Shown: positions 44,761 through 53,437, numbered from the stretch's first letter. The stretch is 64,000 bases of DNA from Oscillospiraceae bacterium (GCA_017518255.1 JAFWVK010000044.1:1-64000); one strand, 5' to 3'. Program-made: numbers and translations. The notes: generated by a model from the sequence alone, not told the origin.

Positions 44761-46046
44761 CCGAATTCCGGACACCCTACGGACTGATCGGGCGGAAACT
44801 CTCACACAGCATTTCGCCGGAAATCCATAAAGCGCTCGGCAATCCGCATTATTCGCTCTATGAGCTGGAGCCGGAGGAGCTGGGGGATTTTCTCGGTGAC
44901 ACCCGCCTGAAAGCGCTCAATGTCACAATTCCGTACAAGATCGGCGTGATTCCGCTCTGTGCGGAGCTTGACCCGCTTGCGGAGGCAATCGGCAGCGTCA
45001 ATACGCTTGTCCGACAGGAAAACGGCAAATGGAAAGGATACAATACCGATGCTTACGGGCTGCGCTGCATGATGCGTGCGGGAGGACTGTCCTTTGCGGG
45101 ACAGAATGTGCTCGTGCTCGGAAACGGCGGTGTCTCCCAGACGATTCAGGCAATCGCAAAGCTTGACGGCTGCCGCACGCTGACCGTTCTCGACCTTTCC
45201 GGAACCGAATATACCTATGATGACCTGCCCCGCTTTTTTGAACAGACGACGCTGATCGTCAATGCGACACCGGTCGGTATGTACCCGCACGCAGGAACAT
45301 CGCTGGCTGACCTGCGCCTGTTCCCGAATCTGCGCGGGGTTGCGGATGTGATTTACAATCCGCAGCGAACGGCACTGCTGCTTCAGGCGGAGGAACTCGG
45401 CATTCCGTATGCGGGCGGTCTGACCATGCTGGTTGCGCAGGCAAAGCAGGCAGCGGAATATTTCTTCTCCCGCAGTATTGACGACGCGAAAATCGCGGAA
45501 ATCGGTGCGGATATGCAGCGTGATGCCGAAAATATCGTGCTGATCGGAATGCCCGGCAGTGGGAAGAGCGTCATCGGCGAAGCGCTCGGCAGGCTGACCG
45601 GCAGAACCGTCATTGACCTTGATGCGGAAATCGTAAAGAAAGAGCAGAGAACAATTCCGGAGATTTTTGCTGCGGGCGGAGAAGCGGAATTCCGCAGAAT
45701 CGAATCTGAGGTGACTGCGGAAAAGAGTGCTGAGCGCGGTGTGATTCTCGTTACGGGCGGCGGCGTTGTTACGCAGGCGCGGAACTATGCGCCCCTGCGC
45801 AGCAACGGCAGAATTTATCAGATCTGCCGGCCGACGGAGCAGCTCAGCAGAGAGGGACGCCCGCTCTCTCTCGGCGCAGATCTCGAAAAAATGGCAGAGG
45901 TCCGGATGCCGCTGTACCGGAAATTTGCGGATGCGGCAATTGAAAACAACGGCACGCCCGAAGCTGCGGCGGCTGAAATCTGGAGGGATTTTTGTGCATA
46001 TACTCGTTCTCAATGGTCCGAATTTGAACATGCTGGGAATCCGTGA
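44757..46046 (+). CDS. aroEK: Fused shikimate dehydrogenase - shikimate kinase
   Basis: 429 residues combining two steps. Residues 1-250 are AroE: LIGRKLSHSISPEIH, NVTIPYK with catalytic Lys61, GSVNTLVR, GYNTDAYG, NADP loop LGNGGVSQT and VADVIYNPQRTALL. Residues 258-429 are AroK: Walker A GMPGSGKS (264-271), DLDAEIV, FRRIESEV and VTGGGVV. Both domains look complete, so no stand-alone aroK is needed. The C-terminus overlaps aroQ by 53 bp in a different frame. The ATG overlaps the TfoX_N gene. Confidence 0.95.
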   Translation: MTEFRTPYGLIGRKLSHSISPEIHKALGNPHYSLYELEPEELGDFLGDTRLKALNVTIPYKIGVIPLCAELDPLAEAIGSVNTLVRQENGKWKGYNTDAYGLRCMMRAGGLSFAGQNVLVLGNGGVSQTIQAIAKLDGCRTLTVLDLSGTEYTYDDLPRFFEQTTLIVNATPVGMYPHAGTSLADLRLFPNLRGVADVIYNPQRTALLLQAEELGIPYAGGLTMLVAQAKQAAEYFFSRSIDDAKIAEIGADMQRDAENIVLIGMPGSGKSVIGEALGRLTGRTVIDLDAEIVKKEQRTIPEIFAAGGEAEFRRIESEVTAEKSAERGVILVTGGGVVTQARNYAPLRSNGRIYQICRPTEQLSREGRPLSLGADLEKMAEVRMPLYRKFADAAIENNGTPEAAAAEIWRDFCAYTRSQWSEFEHAGNP

Positions 46047-46431
46047 GCCGGAGCATTACGGAACCGGAACACTCGCGGAGCTGGAGGCAATGATTGCACG
46101 GGAGGCGGATGCGCTCGGTGTGACCGTCGAGTTCTTCCAGTCCAATCATGAGGGAACGCTCGTTGACCGGATTCAGGCTGCTTACGGCAGGGCTGACGGC
46201 ATTCTGATCAACCCCGCCGCCTATACGCACACCAGCGTCGCGCTGCTTGATGCGGTCAAGGCGGTGCAGCTCCCGACGGTGGAGGTGCATATTTCCGACC
46301 CCGATTCGCGTGACGAATTCCGGAAAATTTCCTATATCCGGCAGGCGTGCATCGCGACAGTCAAGGGCAAGGGCTTCCCCGGATATCTGGAGGGGCTGCG
46401 GATTCTTGTGCAGCATATTTCAAAAGCATAA
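45994..46431 (+). CDS. aroQ: 3-dehydroquinate dehydratase, type II
   Basis: 145 residues. It begins HILVLNGPNLNMLGIREPE, followed by EFFQSNHEGTLVDRI, NPAAYTHTSVALLDA and VEVHISDP, all type II dehydroquinase motifs. The start is GTG 45994, directed by TGGAGGG 6 bp upstream inside the aroE-K coding region. No in-frame ATG fits the family N-terminus. It is the last gene of the operon, followed by a terminator. Confidence 0.95.
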   Translation: MHILVLNGPNLNMLGIREPEHYGTGTLAELEAMIAREADALGVTVEFFQSNHEGTLVDRIQAAYGRADGILINPAAYTHTSVALLDAVKAVQLPTVEVHISDPDSRDEFRKISYIRQACIATVKGKGFPGYLEGLRILVQHISKA

Positions 46432-46436
46432 CAGTA

Positions 46437-46473
46437 CCCCCGCACGGATTCACTTCCGGGCGGGGGCGTTTTC
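46437..46473 (+). terminator. Terminator of the aro operon
   Basis: Arms cccccgc (46437-46443) and gcggggg (46460-46466) with an inner CGG/CCG pair, followed by CGTTTTC. Position right after aroQ supports it. Confidence 0.75.
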
Positions 46474-46477
46474 AATA

Positions 46478-47164
46478 TTATTGGATTCCGGCTTTTTGGC
46501 GGATGATGCCGGCACACTCAGCCGGTTTTTCAATCGGAATGTCCGGAATCACGCGGTTAATGCACTGATAATTATCGTAAAAATGTATTTCAAGCATTCC
46601 ATTTTCTCCGATCAGAACTTTGTGGATGTTTTTCCAGTCGATTCTGTATATGCTGATCCGGCTTATCAGTTTTTTCTCAACGCAGTAGAGATTGATGCCG
46701 TCGGGGAGGATTTCAACACGGATGCTGTCATAGACAGATTTGTTCCGGTAAAACTCGATGATTCCCCAGACATGCATAAACCCTAGTCCTACGGAAACCC
46801 AGCAGGCGGCTAAATATCCGCTCCTGTCCTTTAAGGGGGCGTCCTGCGCTTGAATGTAAAAAATGAGTGCGAGTATCAGCCAAAGAACCAGAAGCACAAT
46901 CCAGCCGACCGGTGCCTGTTTCCTTCCGGCTGCCCATTCCGGATCCAGATAAAAGGTCGGATTTTTCGGCGGTGAAGCAAACCGGGGCTGCGGAGCAGGT
47001 GTTGTCCATTGCTGCGGTGCAGCAGGCTGCGGATAAGCGGATAATGGTGCAGCATTCTGAAACGGCAGATTATTTTGTTCCATCGGGGGAAGCTGGGCAC
47101 CGCAGTGACGGCAGAAATTTTTTCCTGCCGGATACTCCCTGCCGCAGTTTATGCAGAATGGCAT
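46478..47164 (-). CDS. Zinc-ribbon membrane protein, paralogue 1
   Basis: 228 residues: an N-terminal zinc ribbon (CINCGREYPAGKNFCRHCG), a Pro/Gln/Ala-rich linker, two TM helices (about residues 85-105 and 118-140), and a C-terminal cytoplasmic PH-like part (SIRVEILPDGINLYCVEKK, WKNIHKVLIGENGMLEI). It is paralogous to the next gene, which shares CxxCGREY, the linker, two TM and the final D(I)IREKAG / GIIRQKAG motif. AAAGGAGG precedes the ATG. The function is unknown. Confidence 0.82.
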   Translation of the reverse strand: MPFCINCGREYPAGKNFCRHCGAQLPPMEQNNLPFQNAAPLSAYPQPAAPQQWTTPAPQPRFASPPKNPTFYLDPEWAAGRKQAPVGWIVLLVLWLILALIFYIQAQDAPLKDRSGYLAACWVSVGLGFMHVWGIIEFYRNKSVYDSIRVEILPDGINLYCVEKKLISRISIYRIDWKNIHKVLIGENGMLEIHFYDNYQCINRVIPDIPIEKPAECAGIIRQKAGIQ

Positions 47165-47177
47165 AGCGGAACCTCCT

Positions 47178-48017
47178 TTATCGGCGAAGCCCGGCCTTTT
47201 CGCGGATGATATCTGCGCATGTATACGTATTTTCGATTGCAAGACGTGCTGTTTTAATTGTCTGGCTGTACGGATCACGGTATTTAATGATAATATCGCT
47301 TAAACTGAAGACGTTCTTAACATCCACAAATACGATATTCTGCCAGACAACCTGGACTGCCCTGAATGAAAAGTATGACTGGTAGTTCAGATTGATGCCG
47401 GTGTCAAAGACTTCTATGCGGGATTTTTCAACCCCGTCTTTTTGGACAAAGTACATGATGACAGCATATATTTCCGCAATCATCATAATGATAAAGCAGG
47501 TGCGGATAAATTTATAAAAGCTGATGTCATCGGAAACACTGGAATACCAGCGGGCAGAATCCTCCAAATCGCTGATTTTGCTTGAAAAGAAGATAATCAG
47601 GATAAAATCAATTATGATATTGATTACCCACATAATTGTTGCTGTTCGTTTTTTATTCAGCAAAACCGGTGAAATCGGGAAAATCATCGGTGTTGACAAA
47701 TCTGTATTTTTAGGCGATGCGGAACGGTTGTCCGCTTCCCACGGTTTGCTTCCGCCGGGTGCAGGCTGTGAAACCGGCGGCGGTGCAGGCGCATAAGGAA
47801 CCTGTACTGCCTGCTGCGGAACCGGTGTGGGTGCAGGGGCATAGGTCCTCTGCATTCCCGTCTGTGCATTCTGATACACCGGCTGCTGAACAGGTACAGG
47901 ATTCATATTCCCGGCAGACGGAGTATATTGTTCCGGCGCAGGCAGTGCTGCGCCGCAGCGGTTGCAGAATTTACTTCCTTCATGATATTCCCGACCGCAA
48001 TTTTCACAAAAAGCCAT
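47178..48017 (-). CDS. Zinc-ribbon membrane protein, paralogue 2
   Basis: 279 residues with the same plan as its neighbour: a zinc ribbon (CENCGREYHEGSKFCNRCG), a longer Pro/Gln/Ala-rich linker (about residues 30-95), two TM helices (ATIMWVINIIIDFILIIFF and FIIMMIAEIYAVIMYF), then a beta-rich C-terminal domain (SRIEVFDTGINLNY, VQVVWQNIVFVDVKN). It is 13 bp upstream of paralogue 1, so both form one operon. No family beyond the zinc ribbon is recognised. Confidence 0.82.
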   Translation of the reverse strand: MAFCENCGREYHEGSKFCNRCGAALPAPEQYTPSAGNMNPVPVQQPVYQNAQTGMQRTYAPAPTPVPQQAVQVPYAPAPPPVSQPAPGGSKPWEADNRSASPKNTDLSTPMIFPISPVLLNKKRTATIMWVINIIIDFILIIFFSSKISDLEDSARWYSSVSDDISFYKFIRTCFIIMMIAEIYAVIMYFVQKDGVEKSRIEVFDTGINLNYQSYFSFRAVQVVWQNIVFVDVKNVFSLSDIIIKYRDPYSQTIKTARLAIENTYTCADIIREKAGLRR

Positions 48018-48064
48018 ATTGCCACTCCCTTTTTCACAAAAATGTTCTGCAACGAGGTGCTTTT

Positions 48065-48093
48065 ATTATATCACAATGACATAATAATGTCAA
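48065..48093 (-). promoter_or_regulatory. Promoter of the zinc-ribbon pair
   Basis: Minus strand consensus TTGACA (48093-48088), 17-bp spacer, TATAAT (48070-48065), with TGA extended -10. Confidence 0.88.
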
Positions 48094-48218
48094 GAGGAAA
48101 TGCCTAAGAAGCTGAAAGAGCTGCGCCGCTTGCGGACGGTGACACGGACTTTTTGAAAGGAAGCTGACGTGATGAGTCCCATGCAGTTTCCGGGGAAAAC
48201 TTTTTTCTTCTGCTCCCA

Positions 48219-48247
48219 TTGCGTTTTGCTCCATAATATGTTATAAC
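48219..48247 (+). promoter_or_regulatory. moxR promoter copy 1
   Basis: TTGCGT (48219-48224), 17-bp spacer, TATAAC (48242-48247), followed immediately by the CCGGGCA-g-TGCCCGG palindrome. Confidence 0.6.
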
Positions 48248-48314
48248 CGGGCAGTGCCCGGCGCCAAGACAGGCTTCATGTGGTTCGCGATGAAATCTTT
48301 TTTCTCTGCTCCCA

Positions 48315-48343
48315 TTGCGTTTTGCTCCATAATATGTTATAAC
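48315..48343 (+). promoter_or_regulatory. moxR promoter copy 2
   Basis: TTGCGT (48315-48320), 17-bp spacer, TATAAC (48338-48343), again with the palindrome at the predicted start site. Confidence 0.6.
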
Positions 48344-48410
48344 CGGGCAGTGCCCGGCGCCAAGACAGGCTTCATGTGGTTCACGATGAAATCTTTTTTC
48401 TCTGCTCCCA

Positions 48411-48439
48411 TTGCGTTTTGCTCCATAATATGTTATAAT
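48411..48439 (+). promoter_or_regulatory. moxR promoter copy 3 (proximal)
   Basis: TTGCGT (48411-48416), 17-bp spacer, consensus TATAAT (48434-48439). It lacks the palindrome, so it is probably the main constitutive start. Confidence 0.75.
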
Positions 48440-48500
48440 GAAAAGGCATTTGACCGGGAAAACCGGAAAAAAACAGGAAACAAAGATGGGAGTGCCGTAC

Positions 48501-49478
48501 ATGAACCAGATCAAAACCCTGACCGCACGCGATGCAGCGGCTTATTCGCAGGATATCCTTCATGCTGTGCAGAGTGTTGTGGTCGGTAAAGATATGATTA
48601 TTCTGAAAGTGCTGCTTGCCATGCTGGCAAGAGGACATGTTCTGCTGGAGGATATGCCCGGCGTCGGAAAAACGACGCTGGCACTTGCGTTTGCGAAGAC
48701 GCTCGGACTGGATTACCGCAGAATTCAGTTTACGCCGGATGTCCTTCCGAGCGATGTGACCGGTTTTTCGGTTTACCGGAAAGAAACCGGAACCATGCAG
48801 TTTAAGGAGGGCGCCGCTTTCTGCAACCTTCTGCTCGCGGACGAAATCAACCGAACCTCTCCGAAATCGCAGTCGGCGCTGCTGGAACTGATGGAAGAGG
48901 GTGCAGTGACAGTAGACGGCGTAACATACCGCCTGCCGGAGCCGTACTGTGTTCTTGCTACGGAAAATCCCGCCGGCTCGGTCGGTACGCAGATGCTGCC
49001 CGAATCGCAGCTCGACCGCTTTATGCTGCGCCTGCGCATGGGTTATCCCGATCTTGAGAGTGAGGTGCAGATTCTTGCATCGCGGAATGTCTCCAATCCG
49101 ATTGACACGCTGGAACCGGTGATTACCCGTCAGGAGCTTCTGGTTTTGCAGGATACTGCCGCACAGGTCTATGTCGATCAGGCGATTCTGCGATACATTG
49201 CAGAGCTTGCCGGCGCGACCAGATCACATCCGATGCTGCGGCTCGGCGTCAGCCCCCGCGGCTCTCTGGCACTCTGTGCCGCTGCAAAAGCCACTGCGCT
49301 GGTGCGCGGCAGAGACTACGTGATTCCGGACGATATCCGTGTGATTGTGCAGGATGCGTTTGCACACAGAGTATTGCTCAGTGCGCGTGCAAAGACCGAA
49401 AATATCTATCCGGAACAGATTATTGAGGAAATTGTGGGGTGTGTTCCGGTTCCGCAGCTGAAAAGGTATCAGGGATGA
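48501..49478 (+). CDS. moxR: MoxR-family AAA+ ATPase
   Basis: A 325-residue cytoplasmic AAA+ ATPase: Walker A GVGKTT (54-59), Walker B LLADEINRTSPKSQSALLE, and ATENPAGSVGTQMLPESQLDRF with the sensor/arginine-finger region. MoxR proteins act as chaperones with DUF58 and transglutaminase partners, both encoded directly downstream. ATG 48501 follows GGGAG by 8 bp; ATG 48486 is an in-frame alternative. The stop overlaps the DUF58 gene by ATGA. Confidence 0.93.
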   Translation: MNQIKTLTARDAAAYSQDILHAVQSVVVGKDMIILKVLLAMLARGHVLLEDMPGVGKTTLALAFAKTLGLDYRRIQFTPDVLPSDVTGFSVYRKETGTMQFKEGAAFCNLLLADEINRTSPKSQSALLELMEEGAVTVDGVTYRLPEPYCVLATENPAGSVGTQMLPESQLDRFMLRLRMGYPDLESEVQILASRNVSNPIDTLEPVITRQELLVLQDTAAQVYVDQAILRYIAELAGATRSHPMLRLGVSPRGSLALCAAAKATALVRGRDYVIPDDIRVIVQDAFAHRVLLSARAKTENIYPEQIIEEIVGCVPVPQLKRYQG

Positions 49479-50725
49479 TCCGGAATAAGCTGCTGTATGC
49501 GGTTCTCCTTGTTGTAATGGTGCTGTTTTTTATTCTGTACCGCGGGAAGCTGTCGCTGGAACTGCTGATTTTTACGGCAGTGTTTCCGGTTTTCCCGCTG
49601 ATTGCCGTAATCCGGCTCAAGCATTCGGTCCGGGTGGCGCTTCAGCACAGCCAGGATCATGTCCGGCGGGGCGATCCCTTTGACTGGGTGCTTCAGGTAC
49701 AGAACGGGAGTATTTTTTCCTCTGCGAATGCGACCGCAGATCTGGAATATACCAGCAGCCTTGACGGAGAAACGCGGAAAATGACGGTATCACTGCCGAT
49801 TCTGCCGCGTAATATGCAGCGGATCCGGCTGAACTTTCATACTGTGACATGCGGTGTGACAACGCTTTGTGTGACCAGACTGGATATTTATGACCCGCTG
49901 AGACTGTTTCACCGGAAAAAACGGTTTAACATCTGCGACAGAGTGGTTGTAATGCCGCGTCCGCTGACAGTCTTTCCGCCGGACTGGGCACCGCAGCCGA
50001 AGCCGGATGCGGATGCAAACGAATATTCCAAAATCAAACCGGGCGACGATCCTTCCGAGATTTTTGATCTTCACGCATACAGAGAGGGAGATCCGGTTTC
50101 CCGGATTCACTGGAAACTCAGCTCCAAGCTTGATACGCTGATGATTAAGGAATACAGTCTTCCGCTTTCGGATGAGTGCATTCTTCTGCCGGAGTACCGG
50201 CATACCGGTACCGTGCCTGTTTCGGCATTCCGCATCGACAGGATGCTTTCCTGCCTGACAACCGCCGCAGATCAGCTTGCACAGCGCGGCGTAATTTGCA
50301 GAATGGCGCTGTATCATCCGGAATCCGGCATCGGTTTGACCGATCGGATGACGGAACCGGGCGAGTGCTTTGCATGGATTTCCGGCATTGTGCAGACGCA
50401 GCCGGAACCGCAGGAGGAAAAAGCCGGTTTTTACAGGGCGCTTACGGAACTGCTCTGCGGCGCCCGCGTACATGACCGTTTTATGCTTTTTGTGCCGCAG
50501 ATGACCGCGGAACTGCGGGAACTGCTGCTTTCTGTTCCGAATCCGGAGCGGATTACAGTATTTGCCGTTCTGACACAGCAGGAGGCAGACATCATGTTGA
50601 AGCCGGATGATGCCTTCCGCCTGATTCCCGCAATGATGGAGCTTCCGGCGGTGCTGGCGAATCCGGAAGAAGATGAACGGTTTGAGGACGATCTCCCGGA
50701 TGAGGGAGGTGACGGCTATGAGTGA
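49475..50725 (+). CDS. DUF58 domain membrane protein
   Basis: 416 residues. Two N-terminal TM segments (LLYAVLLVVMVLFFILY and LELLIFTAVFPVFPLIAVI) are followed by a beta-rich region and the DUF58 signature YREGDPVSRIHWKLSSK, then LMIKEY, and a C-terminal vWA-like part. DUF58 proteins are partners of MoxR ATPases. ATGA overlap upstream, and 8-bp overlap with the transglutaminase gene downstream, give tight coupling. The biological process is unknown. Confidence 0.92.
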   Translation: MIRNKLLYAVLLVVMVLFFILYRGKLSLELLIFTAVFPVFPLIAVIRLKHSVRVALQHSQDHVRRGDPFDWVLQVQNGSIFSSANATADLEYTSSLDGETRKMTVSLPILPRNMQRIRLNFHTVTCGVTTLCVTRLDIYDPLRLFHRKKRFNICDRVVVMPRPLTVFPPDWAPQPKPDADANEYSKIKPGDDPSEIFDLHAYREGDPVSRIHWKLSSKLDTLMIKEYSLPLSDECILLPEYRHTGTVPVSAFRIDRMLSCLTTAADQLAQRGVICRMALYHPESGIGLTDRMTEPGECFAWISGIVQTQPEPQEEKAGFYRALTELLCGARVHDRFMLFVPQMTAELRELLLSVPNPERITVFAVLTQQEADIMLKPDDAFRLIPAMMELPAVLANPEEDERFEDDLPDEGGDGYE

Positions 50726-53264
50726 GAAGCGAGGACACCGCTCCGCACAGCCCCGGAACAGCGCAAAAGCTTTTCCGCTCCTGATTCATGACAGCATCTC
50801 CATGTCGGTCAAAGAGCGTTATGCGTTCCCGGAACAGCTTGTCCGCATGTGCATTACCATGCTCGGCTGCTTCGGCATGATTTACAGCATTCAGGGTTTC
50901 TATGACCTTCCGGTTAATCCGCATTATCTTGCGGTCTTTTCAGCGGTTATTCTGATGCTGCTGCGCGGCTTCCGCATGATCAATCCGAAGCTGGGCTTCG
51001 GCTGTATTCTTGTTGTGTTCGCTTCGGTTCCTGCCGCGCTGCTCTATTTCCGCGAGGAGGCAATTCTCGGAACCAGCGGCATTTACAGTATCATGCACAA
51101 GAAAATTCTCTGGCAGGAGGTCGTCTATGACGGCTCGATGCAGGTCGGAAAATGGGATGAGACAGACTGTATCCGCCTGATCTGTGATCTGCTGGTGATT
51201 GCGCTCTCGGCTTTGCTGGAATATTCCGATGTGCTGCTGGCACATCCGCAGTCCGGCAAAAGCGGCTTCTGGATCCGTTTCCTTGTGACATTTCCGTTTC
51301 TGGAATGCGGACTGTATTTCGGACTTGAGACAAGAAGCATCGCAGTCTTCATGCTCGTTTTCTGCTGGATCGGCACGATTGCCATTGAACGGCGGAAGCC
51401 TGCGAAAAAGACCGTCAGTGTCTTAAAAAAGAAGAAACAGAAAGAGAGCATTCTGGTCTCCGAAGAACAGCATGACAGTACGGCATACGAGCCCGCGGCG
51501 CTGCTTCTGCTTCTTGCGGCGGCGGCTCTCTGTGCCGCTGCACTGACGGGAACCCGGAAATTTTCCCGCAGTGAAGATCTGAACCGGAAACGGAAGCAGA
51601 TCATGGAGGCGTATGAGAATTTCTCTCTCGAAGAATTATCGGAGATTTTCCGGCATCTCCCCGGGTCCTTCGGAGAAGGCGGCATCTCGGACGAGATTGA
51701 TCTGAAAAGCAGTGAAAACCCGAACTTTAACGGCAGTACGGTTCTGCGGATTACCGTCGGCGGAGCGGCAACCGCTGACGACTACTATCTCCGCGGAATT
51801 GTCCGCTCGGAATATACCGGAAAAGGCTGGGCACTGGCTTCCGGTGCTTATCGGAAACAGCAGAAGCTCTTCCGCCGCCTGACTTCCGAAAACCGGATGC
51901 CGCAGACGATTTTTCACTCCGACCATGCCGATGAGCTGCGGACGGAAAGCGGAAAATTTCCCGTCGTGCACTGCGATGTCGAAGCCGTAAACAAGGAATA
52001 TATCAATTATCTGCCGTATCAGTGTGTGCCGGAGGCGGGAACCAAATACCGCTTCGATACCGAGATCGAACTGGAAAATAAGCAGAAATACAGTTTCTGG
52101 CTGATGAACAATGCGGTGACCACATGGGAACAGCTTTCGGAAAACACAGCGCCGTCGCAGAATCCGGCTGTTTCGGATTATGAATCATTTGTCGGAGATC
52201 TTTACCTGAATGTGCCGGATAATGAGGCGATGCAGCGGATCCGGGAGGCGTTTGAACCGTATATGCCGGACAGCAGCGCTCCGCTGGATGAGAAACTTGA
52301 AACAATCCGTTCGTATATCTGGGACGGAGCGGAATATACAACCGCTGCTCCGCAGACACCGGACAACAATGATTTTGTGGAATACTTCCTGCACGGAAGC
52401 CATAAGGGATACTGTGCGCACTATGCCTCTGCTGCTGTGCTGCTCTGCCGCATGAGCGGAATTCCGGCGCGGTACTGCCAGGGATATGTCATGACAACCT
52501 CTGATTTTGAGGCGGGCAGAACCGGCGGCGACTACAAGATTCAGATTCCGGATTATCAGGCACATGCATGGGCGGAAATATACGTTGAGGGCTACGGCTG
52601 GTATCCGTATGAGTTTACGGAGAATGTGGCGGAAATCTGGCACAGACCTTCCCCGCCTGTCACAACGTCAACTGTGACGCAGACCCTTGCGACCTCCTCC
52701 GCCTCCTCAACGACAACCACCACGACCTCAGCAACTTCTGTTTCTGCGACAAGCCGGACTGCGCCCGCTACCTCCGGTTCGGCAGGAACCGGTTCTTCCG
52801 GAACAGGCACCATGCGGAAAAACGTCAGGGTTCCGGTCAGACTGATTCTGAACTGGGCACTGATTCTCGCAAGCATCGCACTGGCAGTCCTGCTGTATAT
52901 CCGCTATCATAAATTTGTGCTGCGCCGGCGGAAACGCATCATGCAGGACAAAAACCCGAATACTGCTGCCGAAGCGTCATACGGCTTTGTTTTACAGCTT
53001 CTGGAAATGCTGGACATCGAACAGGGCAGCATGACACATGAGAAATTTGCAGCGGCGGCGGAGAGAAACTGCAAGCTGCTGCCGGCGGGCAGATTGAAAC
53101 AGATTGTGTCGCTTCAGCAGGAGGCTGTGTTCAGCCGGAACGGTGTCTCTGCGCAGCAGGCGGAGATTATCCGGAAAAATGCGCTTCTGCTTGCAAGAGA
53201 AATGTATAAAGAGGCAAAGCCGCTCCGGAAATTCTGGCTGCGGTGGGGCAGGCATATTATCTGA
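50718..53264 (+). CDS. Transglutaminase-like membrane protein
   Basis: 848 residues. About six N-terminal TM helices (residues 40-290) precede an extracytoplasmic transglutaminase-core domain: candidate nucleophile Cys566 in KGYCAHYASAAVLLC and His616 in YQAHAWAEIYVEGYG. The third position, usually Asp in GW..(F/Y)DPT, reads GWYPYEFTE here, so Glu would substitute. A Ser/Thr-rich linker, a final TM helix (LILNWALILASIALAVLLYI) and a cytoplasmic DUF4129-like tail follow. It completes the moxR-DUF58-TG set typical of Firmicutes. The start at 50718 has GAGGTGAC upstream within DUF58. Confidence 0.92.
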   Translation: MSEKRGHRSAQPRNSAKAFPLLIHDSISMSVKERYAFPEQLVRMCITMLGCFGMIYSIQGFYDLPVNPHYLAVFSAVILMLLRGFRMINPKLGFGCILVVFASVPAALLYFREEAILGTSGIYSIMHKKILWQEVVYDGSMQVGKWDETDCIRLICDLLVIALSALLEYSDVLLAHPQSGKSGFWIRFLVTFPFLECGLYFGLETRSIAVFMLVFCWIGTIAIERRKPAKKTVSVLKKKKQKESILVSEEQHDSTAYEPAALLLLLAAAALCAAALTGTRKFSRSEDLNRKRKQIMEAYENFSLEELSEIFRHLPGSFGEGGISDEIDLKSSENPNFNGSTVLRITVGGAATADDYYLRGIVRSEYTGKGWALASGAYRKQQKLFRRLTSENRMPQTIFHSDHADELRTESGKFPVVHCDVEAVNKEYINYLPYQCVPEAGTKYRFDTEIELENKQKYSFWLMNNAVTTWEQLSENTAPSQNPAVSDYESFVGDLYLNVPDNEAMQRIREAFEPYMPDSSAPLDEKLETIRSYIWDGAEYTTAAPQTPDNNDFVEYFLHGSHKGYCAHYASAAVLLCRMSGIPARYCQGYVMTTSDFEAGRTGGDYKIQIPDYQAHAWAEIYVEGYGWYPYEFTENVAEIWHRPSPPVTTSTVTQTLATSSASSTTTTTTSATSVSATSRTAPATSGSAGTGSSGTGTMRKNVRVPVRLILNWALILASIALAVLLYIRYHKFVLRRRKRIMQDKNPNTAAEASYGFVLQLLEMLDIEQGSMTHEKFAAAAERNCKLLPAGRLKQIVSLQQEAVFSRNGVSAQQAEIIRKNALLLAREMYKEAKPLRKFWLRWGRHII

Positions 53265-53270
53265 ACCGGT

Positions 53271-53318
53271 ACGGCATCACCGCTGTTTCTGTGCAGACAG
53301 GGGTGATGCCGTTTTTTA
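53271..53318 (+). terminator. Terminator of the moxR operon
   Basis: Arms acggcatcacc (53271-53281) and ggtgatgccgt (53302-53312), followed by TTTTTT. Confidence 0.92.
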
Positions 53319-53408
53319 CCCTGCGCACAAATTGCAGGGGAAAATACACAAATTTTTTACATGCATATAGAAGTTTGTGAATAGTTTATGAAAGTATAAG
53401 AAAAAGCC

Positions 53409-53437
53409 TTTACAAGCGAGAAAAAAAATGATAAACT
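53409..53437 (+). promoter_or_regulatory. Promoter of the LtaS-like gene
   Basis: TTTACA (53409-53414), 17-bp spacer, TAAACT (53432-53437), with TGA extended -10. It leaves a ~100-nt 5' UTR. The surrounding 53319-53545 spacer holds no gene. Confidence 0.65.

Larger units (their letters stand above)
48201..48438 (+). repeat. 96-bp tandem repeat carrying promoter copies
   Basis: About 2.4 units with a period of 96 bp, nearly identical (one G/A change in the GTTCGCGATG/GTTCACGATG segment and a small indel at the left end). Each unit contains the TTGCGT-17-TATAAC/T promoter and, in units 1 and 2, the palindrome CCGGGCAGTGCCCGG (48247-48261 and 48343-48357) directly after the -10. The last unit changes to TATAAT and leads into moxR. 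Confidence 0.92.

Noticed and set aside
48254..48589. ORF with a duplicated MKSFFSAPIAFCSIICYN segment
   Set aside because: The duplication comes from the 96-bp promoter repeat; the frame runs antisense-like through regulatory DNA and then out of phase into moxR.
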